Shown here in pieces: positions 1 through 7,354 of a stretch of DNA of 64,000 nt. Under the pieces are notes generated by a model. It ran no database searches. It was not told the origin of the DNA and saw nothing but the letters and a program-made list of their open reading frames with translations. Position 1 is the stretch's first letter; every line of letters begins with the position of its first letter. Origin of the DNA: DATBFG01 sp036558645. Lineage in GTDB: Bacteria > Acidobacteriota > Terriglobia > Terriglobales > Acidobacteriaceae. A program made the position numbers and the translations under genes. The stretch covers positions 34,956 through 98,955 of the forward strand of contig DATBFG010000028.1 in assembly GCA_036558645.1 (NCBI GenBank), written 5' to 3'.

Positions 1-1
1 T

Positions 2-970
2 GTGGCCGCAACCGGCCAAATGCGCTATGCACCGGACGTGCGGAAGGATCCCTATTACTTGCCGTGTGAAGAGTCCACTCTCTCCGAGGTGGCGATTCCA
101 CTGCACGTAGGGACTAAGTTAGTTGGCGTCTTCAGTGCTTCTCATCCCGAACTGGATGCATTTCCACCGGAGCAATTACGTCTCCTGCAGGCTCTTTGCA
201 GTCATGTTGCCGTGGCAGTACACAACGCGCGTCTTTATCAACAGGAAAGGCACGCGCGGAAGCGCATGGATTCTGAGGTACAAGAAGCACGGGCAATCCA
301 GCAGGCACTCCTGCCGAAGAGTTCTCCCTACATTCCGGGATTTGCTATCAGCGGGCTCTCCATCCCAGCCGGTGCGGTCGGTGGCGATTGGTATGACTTC
401 ATCAAGTTGGACGATGACCGATGGGGGCTGGTCCTTGCCGACGTATCTGGAAAAGGTACGGCTGCGGCATTGTTGATGTCAGCCACTCGCGGGATGTTGC
501 GTTCCCTGGCAGAGGCCGCTTGCAGCCCCAGCGAAGTGCTCACCAAGCTGAACCGCCTCATGGTCGATGATTTCCCGAACGGCAAGTTCGTAACCATGAT
601 CTACGCAGTTCTGGATCCGACTCAGCGCACCCTTACGTTTGCAAGCGCAGGGCATCTGCCTCCACTCTTGATCGACGGTGATGGTGGACGCTTTCTCGCA
701 GCCGAGCGAGGGATGCCACTGGGTCTGGTCGGCGGGGACTTCTCCGAAATGACGGTTTCGATCCCAGAAGGTAGCCGGATTGTTTTTTTCAGCGATGGAA
801 TCACGGAGGCCGAAGAGCCAACCCAGCAGGACTACTACGGAATGGAACGACTGCAACGTCACGTCATGAGCGACGGTGCAACCGCTGAAAGCCTCCTTGA
901 GGACGTGCGGTCTTTCGCGGACGGAGCCGATCTGCACGACGATGCGACTGTAATCTTCGTCCGAGCGTAG
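2..970 (+). CDS. GAF / SpoIIE-type PP2C serine phosphatase (5'-partial)
   Basis: The reading frame is open to the window edge, so the true start lies upstream. Residues about 1-80 look like the end of a GAF sensor domain. A short charged linker follows, then a SpoIIE/RsbU PP2C phosphatase domain from about residue 110 to the end. Visible phosphatase signatures are GGDWYDF, ADVSGKGTAAALLM, SAGHLPPLL, FFSDGITEA and a terminal HDDATVIFV, which supply the metal-binding aspartates. Family members dephosphorylate STAS-domain anti-anti-sigma factors in partner-switching pathways, and the GAF part would sense a ligand. No anti-sigma kinase is adjacent. A second SpoIIE phosphatase lies at 35590-37791 and a STAS protein at 62272-62610, but a link between them is only inference. 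Confidence 0.88.
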   Translation: MAATGQMRYAPDVRKDPYYLPCEESTLSEVAIPLHVGTKLVGVFSASHPELDAFPPEQLRLLQALCSHVAVAVHNARLYQQERHARKRMDSEVQEARAIQQALLPKSSPYIPGFAISGLSIPAGAVGGDWYDFIKLDDDRWGLVLADVSGKGTAAALLMSATRGMLRSLAEAACSPSEVLTKLNRLMVDDFPNGKFVTMIYAVLDPTQRTLTFASAGHLPPLLIDGDGGRFLAAERGMPLGLVGGDFSEMTVSIPEGSRIVFFSDGITEAEEPTQQDYYGMERLQRHVMSDGATAESLLEDVRSFADGADLHDDATVIFVRA

Positions 971-980
971 ACTGTTGCGC

Positions 981-1415
981 ATGGTTGATTACGCAACTGT
1001 CTCTATTCCCGCCTTCACACTGGCGGGAATCTCCCGACGTACCTCCAACAACAAGCCCGAAGAGATCGGCGCGTTGTGGCAGAGCTTCTACAAGAACGAT
1101 ATTTCTTCCCAAATCGCGGCCAAGAAATCGGACGCCGTGTATTCGCTGTACATCGATTATGAAGGCGATCACACGAAGCCATACACGCTCGTAATCGGCC
1201 ATCTGGTTGAACCTGAATTCGCTGCGCCATCAGGATTAGTCGTGAAGACGGTCCCGGCGGCAAAATACGCGGTCTTTTCGGCAAACGGCCCTCAACCTGC
1301 CACCCTGATTGCTGCCTGGCAGAGAATCTGGAACCTGAAGTTGCCTCGGACCTATTCGGGCGATTTTGATTTATTCAGCGGAGACCAGGTCACGGTACAC
1401 GTGGCGATTGATTAA
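981..1415 (+). CDS. GyrI-like / AraC effector-binding-domain protein
   Basis: This is a single-domain protein of 144 residues resembling the GyrI-like small-molecule-binding fold, also called the AraC effector-binding domain or Cass2 family. Typical features are the N-terminal V-x-I-P-A-F-T-L-A-G-I strand, the paired IGALWQSFYKND helix, the Y-S-L-Y-I-D-Y-E-G-D-H strand and the C-terminal tract with W-x-x-I-W, ending in VHVAID. There is no DNA-binding domain, so it probably acts as a stand-alone binding or hydrolase-like protein. I chose ATG 981 over the in-frame TTG at 975. No Shine-Dalgarno sequence is visible, and a TAGACT hexamer lies 7 nt before the ATG. It starts just after the phosphatase stop codon and converges with the CoA-binding gene; the two stop codons abut. 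Confidence 0.8.
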   Translation: MVDYATVSIPAFTLAGISRRTSNNKPEEIGALWQSFYKNDISSQIAAKKSDAVYSLYIDYEGDHTKPYTLVIGHLVEPEFAAPSGLVVKTVPAAKYAVFSANGPQPATLIAAWQRIWNLKLPRTYSGDFDLFSGDQVTVHVAID

Positions 1416-1829
1416 TTAACGCAAGCGGGCCCGATGCTCCTGCAAGATGCACCGGTCCATCACAACCAGTATTCCTGCCTTGCGCGCTTTTTCCGCGGCT
1501 TTCTCGTGAATCACGTCTTCCTGCATCCAGATCAATGGTACCTTGAGCGCGATGGCCTCGTCGACGACTTCCTCGACAAACTCCGGCCGCCGGAAGATGT
1601 TGACGATGTCGATCTTCTCGGGAATGTCTTTCAGGGAAGGATACGATCTTTCACCCAGTGCCTCTTGAATCTGAGGATTGACGGGAATGACGCGATAGCC
1701 CTGTGCCTGCATGTACGCCGAAACACCGTGGCTCGGCCGAAGCGGGCTATCGGAGAGTCCTACTACAGCAATGGTTTTGGCGCGTTGCAAGGCCGCAGTG
1801 ATGGGATCCAAGCGGGAGGAAGAGGACAT
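1416..1829 (-). CDS. CoA-binding domain protein (YccU type)
   Basis: The 137-residue product is a stand-alone CoA_binding_2 Rossmann domain. The nucleotide-binding segment AVVGLSDSPLRPSHGV is at residues about 21-36. It is followed by YRVIPVNP, the NIFRRPEFV strand and LIWMQEDVIHEKAAEKARKAGILVV (read in pieces), all typical of the YccU family. These proteins bind CoA or acyl-CoA; their physiological role is poorly known. The ATG at 1829 has no Shine-Dalgarno sequence, but TAAAAT lies exactly 6 nt upstream, suggesting a leaderless transcript. The gene is monocistronic and converges with the GyrI-like gene. Confidence 0.88.
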   Translation of the reverse strand: MSSSSRLDPITAALQRAKTIAVVGLSDSPLRPSHGVSAYMQAQGYRVIPVNPQIQEALGERSYPSLKDIPEKIDIVNIFRRPEFVEEVVDEAIALKVPLIWMQEDVIHEKAAEKARKAGILVVMDRCILQEHRARLR

Positions 1830-1841
1830 GAATCGATTTTA
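1830..1841 (-). promoter_or_regulatory. -10 element for a leaderless start (CoA-binding gene)
   Basis: On the minus strand TAAAAT (1841 to 1836) is followed by six bases and then the ATG at 1829. No Shine-Dalgarno motif fits in between. A CTGGCA (4/6 match to TTGACA) lies 18 nt further upstream. A transcript from this promoter would begin at or next to the start codon. Confidence 0.45.
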
Positions 1842-1965
1842 ACTAGATGTACTAACCGATGCCAGAGGAGGAACGTCACTTGCGATCGACCTGCGAAAAA
1901 CACTTTCCTGACTTACAGATCTTGCTGGTATGCGTTTAGATTAGAAGCGCGAGGTGGCATCTAAG

Positions 1966-2499
1966 ATGATTGAAATAATCCCTGTCCAGAGAAAACGGCA
2001 AGTCGTTCTGATTCTGTTGTCCCTTGCAGTTAGTGTTTTCGGTATTGAGGCTAGAGCGCAGGTTTCATCCCCAACCGCAAAGGAGCGCGTAATGGCGTAC
2101 CAAGCCAATGGAACTTTCGACGTCAAAATCACTCCGCAAAAGGCGGACAACAAGGTGGCGGAGAGCGCCGGCGTGGGCAGGATGTCGATTCATAAGCAGT
2201 TTCATGGAGACCTCGAAGCGACCAGCGACGGTGAAATGCTAACCGTTGGATCTGCCGCAAGTTCCGGCGGGTACGTTGCGATTGAGAAGGTCAGTGGAAC
2301 ACTGAAGGGCCGCACAGGCACCTTTGCCCTTCAACACAGCGGCTTGATGAATCACGGAGAACCGAAACTCAGCATCGCGGTTGTACCCGATTCGGGCACC
2401 GGCGACCTCGCCGGTCTTTCAGGAACTTTCAATATCAGGATTGCCGAAGGAAAGCACTTCTACGAATTCAAATACTCAATGCCTGAGCCGGAGAAGTAG
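1966..2499 (+). CDS. DUF3224 domain protein, exported
   Basis: The protein (177 residues from ATG 1966; a GTG at 1954 is also in frame) begins with a basic stretch and a hydrophobic segment ending near ARAQ, a probable signal peptide. The mature part, from about residue 45, matches the DUF3224 fold: A-N-G-T-F-D-V-K, a GxMSIHKQFHGDLEATSDGEML stretch (in two parts), GYVAIEKVSGTL, GTFALQHSGLM and the final GTFNIRI-x-E-G-K-H-F-Y-E-F-x-Y. DUF3224 proteins are small beta-barrels related to allene-oxide-cyclase-like folds, with no established reaction. GAGG at 1951-1954 can serve as ribosome binding site for ATG 1966. Export is less usual for the family. Confidence 0.8.
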   Translation: MIEIIPVQRKRQVVLILLSLAVSVFGIEARAQVSSPTAKERVMAYQANGTFDVKITPQKADNKVAESAGVGRMSIHKQFHGDLEATSDGEMLTVGSAASSGGYVAIEKVSGTLKGRTGTFALQHSGLMNHGEPKLSIAVVPDSGTGDLAGLSGTFNIRIAEGKHFYEFKYSMPEPEK

Positions 2500-2508
2500 G
2501 CGGGAAAC

Positions 2509-3747
2509 TTAGTCCACACCCTTTTTCGAGGTATCCGTCTTTGTTTTGAACATCTTTATTGCCAGCTTTCGCACCGTGTCGGAGACTTCCTTGTTGCCGG
2601 AAAGGTTCTTCAGATCGTGAACCATGATGTTTTTCATCAGGCCGAGGGAAAGATCAAGCGGAGTGCGGGGATTAAAGACAAGATTACGCACCACGTTGTA
2701 ATTCTTCATAAAACGTCGCTTCAGAGGTATCGCACGGAGCACGGCTTCAAGAACGTTCTTCTGACTGGCGAATTTTTCCACTTCGCCATCGGTAATCTTG
2801 GGAGAGTCCAGCACCGCTAACGCGACAATCTTTGTACCATCACGAATCAGGAGTGAACGCTCCTCCTTGTTGCCCTTCATCGCAAGTTGAATCCTCCCTT
2901 TGATATCAAGCTTGGAGATTTTCTGAAGTGCACTACCGCGCTCTACTTCTAACCCGGTATGCGGTTTCTTGGTTGCGACAGGCTTGTGAGTAGCAGCTGC
3001 AGATACCCCTGTGTTCGCCGGCTCCTTGGGAGCACCCTGCGCCAGAGGCTCTTCCTCGGTGGGCACAAAGTCCTCGTAGAATCCCCCTATGGGCTGAAAC
3101 GGTTTCTCCCCTTCCGCAGCGATCTCATCAGCCTTCTCGTTCAAATAGGCGATTAGATCTGCGTCGAGTGGTTCCTGCCCCCCAGACGATTCCTGGATCG
3201 TCATCTGGGGCAGGATTTCTTCGTTTTCGTTAACGGTTGCTTCGGATTCCAGTAAATGGGTAGCGAGCGACTGCTCTGTGCTCCCCGTCAGTCTTCCCTC
3301 GATCTTCGCGGCCTGAGATTCGCTCAAATTGCGGTTTGAACTTAAGGCCCGAGCCAACTTTTCGGAGGCGCTTACTCGAGGACTTGCCAGGATATGGTCC
3401 ACTACGTCTCGGCCTGCAGAGTGGCAGAGTTGTTCCAATGCGTCTTCTGAGACCGACGGATTCTCCAGAAGGGCCGGAATCAGCGCAGGACGCACATTCC
3501 CCGGAGCAATCAAATACTCCAGAACTTCCCTTGGTGTGACCGGATCGCGAGCGGCAGTCAGAGACAGATTCTGATCCCACCCCGCCAAGGTAAGACGCGC
3601 CTGTTCACCGAAGATCTTGTGATGCGATAGATAGACTAGGACTTCCAACATCTCAGCAGGAGGAATGGAGAGTGCGCCCTTCGCCGCCGATTGCATCAGA
3701 GTGGCTGGCACAGCCGATGCGCGAATCAAGTCAATCATGCGAGGCAT
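2509..3747 (-). CDS. Unknown protein, helical, acidobacterial type
   Basis: I do not recognise a named family. The 412-residue protein has two helical parts. Residues about 1-160 carry short repeated units (P-x-x-A/V-L-x-x-L-L/A) resembling degenerate HEAT or leucine-rich-variant repeats. The C-terminal part (about 275-400) includes LQLAMKGNKEERSLLIRDG-like helices and the tract NPRTPLDLSLGLMKNI. An acidic, Pro/Glu-rich linker (about 165-270) joins them. There is no signal peptide or membrane segment, so it is probably a cytoplasmic scaffold. It follows the HD-domain gene after 12 nt in the same direction and so may be the last gene of the lnt-prfB operon. Confidence 0.75.
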   Translation of the reverse strand: MPRMIDLIRASAVPATLMQSAAKGALSIPPAEMLEVLVYLSHHKIFGEQARLTLAGWDQNLSLTAARDPVTPREVLEYLIAPGNVRPALIPALLENPSVSEDALEQLCHSAGRDVVDHILASPRVSASEKLARALSSNRNLSESQAAKIEGRLTGSTEQSLATHLLESEATVNENEEILPQMTIQESSGGQEPLDADLIAYLNEKADEIAAEGEKPFQPIGGFYEDFVPTEEEPLAQGAPKEPANTGVSAAATHKPVATKKPHTGLEVERGSALQKISKLDIKGRIQLAMKGNKEERSLLIRDGTKIVALAVLDSPKITDGEVEKFASQKNVLEAVLRAIPLKRRFMKNYNVVRNLVFNPRTPLDLSLGLMKNIMVHDLKNLSGNKEVSDTVRKLAIKMFKTKTDTSKKGVD

Positions 3748-3759
3748 GATGCGATAGCC

Positions 3760-4386
3760 CTACTTCTTCTTGCCCGCGTGCTTCTTCGAACTCACGATAG
3801 AAGCCGTGACGACCTCCAATTCATTAACTACACGCTTGAGTTCTTTCGTTAAACGATTCGATCTCTTCCGATCGAATTCCTTAACCAACGCACGATAGTA
3901 CCAGAGTGTTCCTTCGCGTTTACCCTGGAAGCGTTCCCAAATAGATTCTCCCGACTCGCGATAATCAAGCAGGATTGACCGAGCATTGTGCAGCTTATCG
4001 GCCGCGGATACAAGCCGAGTGTCGTCATCATTGCCGCGCAGCCGCTTCAGATATCCCTCTTTGCGCTGTTGCCATGGCGGCTTGGGCGTGACATAAGCGT
4101 CCGTACAACCGTCGACCATGCGTGCCACGCGACGACCGAAGCGTCGCCGCACCTCCTTGAGCATCGGCTCCCCACCACAATCTTCCACCACATCATGTAG
4201 CAGCGCTGCGATTGCGAGATCCTCATCCCCTCCGGCTTCGAGAACTAGGCCGGCTACGCCAAGTAGGTGGGATACGTAAGGCACGCGAGTCTTCTTGCGA
4301 GCCTGTCCTGCGTGCTTGCGGTTGGCAAAAATCAAGGCGCGTTCAAACCGGACGCCTAACTTAGTAACTCCATGATCCGTTCTCAC
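3760..4386 (-). CDS. HD-domain hydrolase, MESH1/SpoT-hydrolase-like
   Basis: This 208-residue protein carries an HD metal-dependent phosphohydrolase domain of the SpoT/MESH1 type. The first histidine lies in FANRKHAGQ with PYVSHLLGVA, the HD pair is in ALLHDVVEDCGG, and the later metal ligand is in the ADKLHNARSIL segment, which mirrors the ADRLHN motif of (p)ppGpp hydrolases. There is no synthetase, TGS or ACT domain, so it may be a small alarmone hydrolase; the substrate is inferred. It starts with GTG at 4386 and overlaps the prfB stop codon in a GTGA junction, so translation is probably coupled to release factor 2. The C-terminus is lysine-rich. Confidence 0.83.
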   Translation of the reverse strand: MRTDHGVTKLGVRFERALIFANRKHAGQARKKTRVPYVSHLLGVAGLVLEAGGDEDLAIAALLHDVVEDCGGEPMLKEVRRRFGRRVARMVDGCTDAYVTPKPPWQQRKEGYLKRLRGNDDDTRLVSAADKLHNARSILLDYRESGESIWERFQGKREGTLWYYRALVKEFDRKRSNRLTKELKRVVNELEVVTASIVSSKKHAGKKK

Positions 4387-5487
4387 GCGCTCTTCTCGTC
4401 GCGGCGCAATCGAAGGTAGCCACTAACAAACGGCTGCAGGTCGCCGTCGAGAATGCGGGCCACGTCCCCAACTTCCACCTTGGTTCTGTGATCTTTCACC
4501 ATCCGGTAGGGCTGCAGGACATACGATCGAATTTGCGATCCGAAATCTATATCGAGTTTGGAGTCCTCAATCTTCTTGGATGCCGCGCGCTTTTTCTCCA
4601 TTTCGTACTCATAGAGTTTTGAGCGCAGCATGCTCATAGCCCGTTCACGATTCTTGTGCTGTGAACGTTCGTTCTGGCAGCTCACGACGATTCCAGTTGG
4701 AATGTGGGTGATACGGACGGCGGAGTCCGTCGTGTTCACATGCTGGCCGCCCTTGCCACCGGATCGATAGGTATCAACGCGGAGATCCTCTGCCTTGATA
4801 TCAACCTCGATGCTGTCGTCAATTTCCGGAGAGACAAACACGCTGGCGAACGACGTATGCCGGCGCTTGGCCTGGTCGAATGGTGAAATCCGAACCAAAC
4901 GGTGAACTCCAATCTCACTCAGCAACATGCCATAGGCGTAGTCGCCACTGACACTGAACGTAGCGGATTTCAAGCCTGCCTCTTCACCCGGTTGATAGTC
5001 ATTCAGAACGGTTTGGAATCCTTGGCGCTCCGCCCAGCGGAGATACATACGCAGCAGCATGTCTGCCCAGTCCTGCGACTCGGTGCCACCCGCTCCTGGA
5101 TGAATTGTGACGATCGCATTTAGCGCATCGTTTTCGCCCGAAAGAAGGGTTTCTGTTTCGACGTGATCGACCAAGTCTCGCAAAGCATCGATCTCACGCC
5201 GCAGATCCGGAGTCACCTCTTCTCCCTCGCGACCGAGATCGAAGTACGCTCCAATGTCGTCACTCCGGCGCGCGAGATCCTCCTCCGTCGCCAACGCCTT
5301 TTCCAGGCGCTTTTTCTCCCGCATTACTTTCTGGGATTCGGACGGCTTGGACCAAAGGTTCGGGTCAGAGGCTTGTTTTTCGATTTCAGCTAGCTGCTGA
5401 CGCAGGGTTCCGGCGTCAAAGGTACTCCCGGAGGTCGCGAACTTTGTCTTTTAGACCCGAGTATTCTTGCTCTAGTTCGTCCAACAT
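4383..5487 (-). CDS. prfB: Peptide chain release factor 2, with programmed +1 frameshift
   Basis: Release factor 2 terminates translation at UGA and UAA. Translation starts at ATG 5487 and reads 23 codons (MLDELEQEYSGLKDKVRDL, then REYL) to an in-frame TGA at 5418-5416. A +1 shift on CTT TGA C continues as DAGTLRQQLAEIE into the main frame, giving 367 residues, close to the 365 of E. coli. The SPF codon-recognition tripeptide is at about 201-203 and the catalytic GGQ at about 246-248. A GGGAG stretch precedes the shift site, as in the known autoregulatory system. The ATG directly follows the lnt stop (TAAATG), and the HD gene overlaps the 3' end, so the three genes form an operon. Confidence 0.95.
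5410..5430 (-). other. prfB programmed +1 frameshift site
   Basis: The minus strand reads CGGGAG TAC CTT TGA C. The zero-frame TGA (5418-5416) follows the slippery CTT codon, with an internal Shine-Dalgarno-like GGGAG three bases upstream of CTT. This is the standard RF2 autoregulation arrangement: low RF2 gives slow termination at UGA and a shift into the +1 frame. Confidence 0.93.
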
Positions 5488-7092
5488 TTAAGGCTGCAAC
5501 CTCTTGCGGAATAGGATCGGCCATAACAGGCCCAATAACGAGATTATCGCACATAGATAGGCAAACCAATCGCCGTGACGGGTGTAGAAAGTAGTTACGT
5601 TCGAAACTGCGTAGGGAGCGCCCAACACCGTGCGAATCTTTCGGGGCACCGCTGCAACAACCCTGCCGTAGGGATCAATGGACGCGGTGACCCCGGTGTT
5701 CGTGTCACGCAAAAGCCAGCGCGCATTCTCGACAGCGCGCATCCGAGCCTGCTTGAGGTGCTGCGCGTAGGCACCACTATCGCCGTACCAGCCGTCATTC
5801 GAAACATTCACGAAGACCTCAGCGCCTTTGGCAGCCAGCTGCCGAATCTCGTCTGGAAAGATCGACTCATAGCAAATGAAAACCCCGACCTTCCTGTCAT
5901 CCATTACCAGCGGATCGCGGGATTCTCCGGGCGTGAAGTCTCCTACTTCCTTTGTAAGGCCGGAAGCAAATGCGAATACGCGCCTAAAGGGAACATACTC
6001 ACCGAACGGGACAAGGTGCATCTTGTCATACCGGTCTACCCAGTCACCTGAAGGATTTACGAACAACGCTGAGTTGAAGGTGCGAGTCGACTGATCTGGA
6101 GTCTGATTGGCATTCTGAACTCCGATGCCGCCTGCAAGAATCCAACTCTGCGACTGCCGGGCAAGTTCGCTAAGCGTATTACGAAATATCGGGTCACTGC
6201 TGTAGAACGGTGACGGCGACTCCGGCCAGACAATCAAATCGGCACGCCTTGACGAGGAAACAGCGGCATCACCTGGCGGATGCAGGCTGATCCATGTGAG
6301 ATCGCGAAGCGTCCCGTCAAAGTATGGCCGCGTCCAGTCGGAACCGGGAAGAATCGGAATATTCGGCTGAACCAGCAAGGCAGTGTGATCCGAATCGAGT
6401 GGCGGAGCCGGCAGCCATCGGCCCGATTGCAAGACAAGGGCAGCTGCGACCGCAGCAATCAACAATGTCTTGCGCCGCTCGCGATGAACCAGAAACGCCG
6501 CTGCCATCGCGGCATTCACGACCATGATTTCGAAAGAGGCTCCGTAGACTCCTGTCACAGTCGTGACGCGTGACAGGGGAATGTTGTCCACTTGCGTGAT
6601 GCCGAGCAGGTCCCAAGGAAACCCCGTGATTCGCGTTCGCGCCAGCTCAACGGTCACCCATACGACCGGTGCAATTACGAGTACGCGTCGAGTGGAAGAT
6701 TCATCCTTCGCGAGGAAAGCCACCAGCAGTCCAAACAATCCGTGATACAGACCGAGATAAAGGCAGAAAAGAATCAGGATGACGAGCGCCATGATGGTAT
6801 TGACGCCGCCATACTGATGCATGGTGTCGTATACCCAGTAGCAGGTTCCCGCGTACCACAGAATTCCGCATAGATACGAAAGCAGGAACCCCTGGAATGG
6901 ACTCGCCGGCAATAGCCGTGCTGCTCCTTCAAGCTGTAAGGTGTCAGCCTTGCGGGCGCGCAGCAGGGCAATCAGCAGCGGCGCCACCGCTATCCACCCC
7001 AGGAAATAAAGATCTGGGAGAGGAAAGATGATGATCTGGAGAGCAGCCGAGAGTAGCACCAGCAACCAGGCGCTCGTTTGTATCTGACGCAC
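5488..7092 (-). CDS. lnt: Apolipoprotein N-acyltransferase
   Basis: Lnt adds the third acyl chain to the N-terminal cysteine of lipoproteins at the periplasmic face of the inner membrane. The 534-residue protein has several N-terminal membrane helices (about 8-220), a nitrilase-like periplasmic domain (about 240-490) and a last helix near the C-terminus. The catalytic triad is visible: Glu in VWPESPSPF (about E291), Lys in DKMHLVPFGEYVPF (about K357) and Cys in GVFICYESIFPDE (about C407). The start is GTG 7092. It is the first gene of an operon with prfB; its TAA is immediately followed by the prfB ATG. A TATTCT hexamer 5 nt before the GTG could be a -10 box. Confidence 0.94.
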   Translation of the reverse strand: MRQIQTSAWLLVLLSAALQIIIFPLPDLYFLGWIAVAPLLIALLRARKADTLQLEGAARLLPASPFQGFLLSYLCGILWYAGTCYWVYDTMHQYGGVNTIMALVILILFCLYLGLYHGLFGLLVAFLAKDESSTRRVLVIAPVVWVTVELARTRITGFPWDLLGITQVDNIPLSRVTTVTGVYGASFEIMVVNAAMAAAFLVHRERRKTLLIAAVAAALVLQSGRWLPAPPLDSDHTALLVQPNIPILPGSDWTRPYFDGTLRDLTWISLHPPGDAAVSSSRRADLIVWPESPSPFYSSDPIFRNTLSELARQSQSWILAGGIGVQNANQTPDQSTRTFNSALFVNPSGDWVDRYDKMHLVPFGEYVPFRRVFAFASGLTKEVGDFTPGESRDPLVMDDRKVGVFICYESIFPDEIRQLAAKGAEVFVNVSNDGWYGDSGAYAQHLKQARMRAVENARWLLRDTNTGVTASIDPYGRVVAAVPRKIRTVLGAPYAVSNVTTFYTRHGDWFAYLCAIISLLGLLWPILFRKRLQP

Positions 7093-7354
7093 AGGTCAGA
7101 ATAACAAACTGCGATTGACAAGCACCCGTTGCAAGAAACCTCTCTGCGGCAGGTGGTATGTACGGTACTCACTGAATAAGCTAATATCACTCTTTAATGG
7201 GACCCCGATCGTCTGCATCCTTCGAGCGCCTGAACGCATATTCCAGGCCGTATGGGTGGAATACGTGAAGTTTCGACCTCCATCGAACCTCGAGGATGAT
7301 GTCGATGTTTGTGGGATTTCAAGATTTCCTTCGCGAGCAATGACCTCCGCCTGA

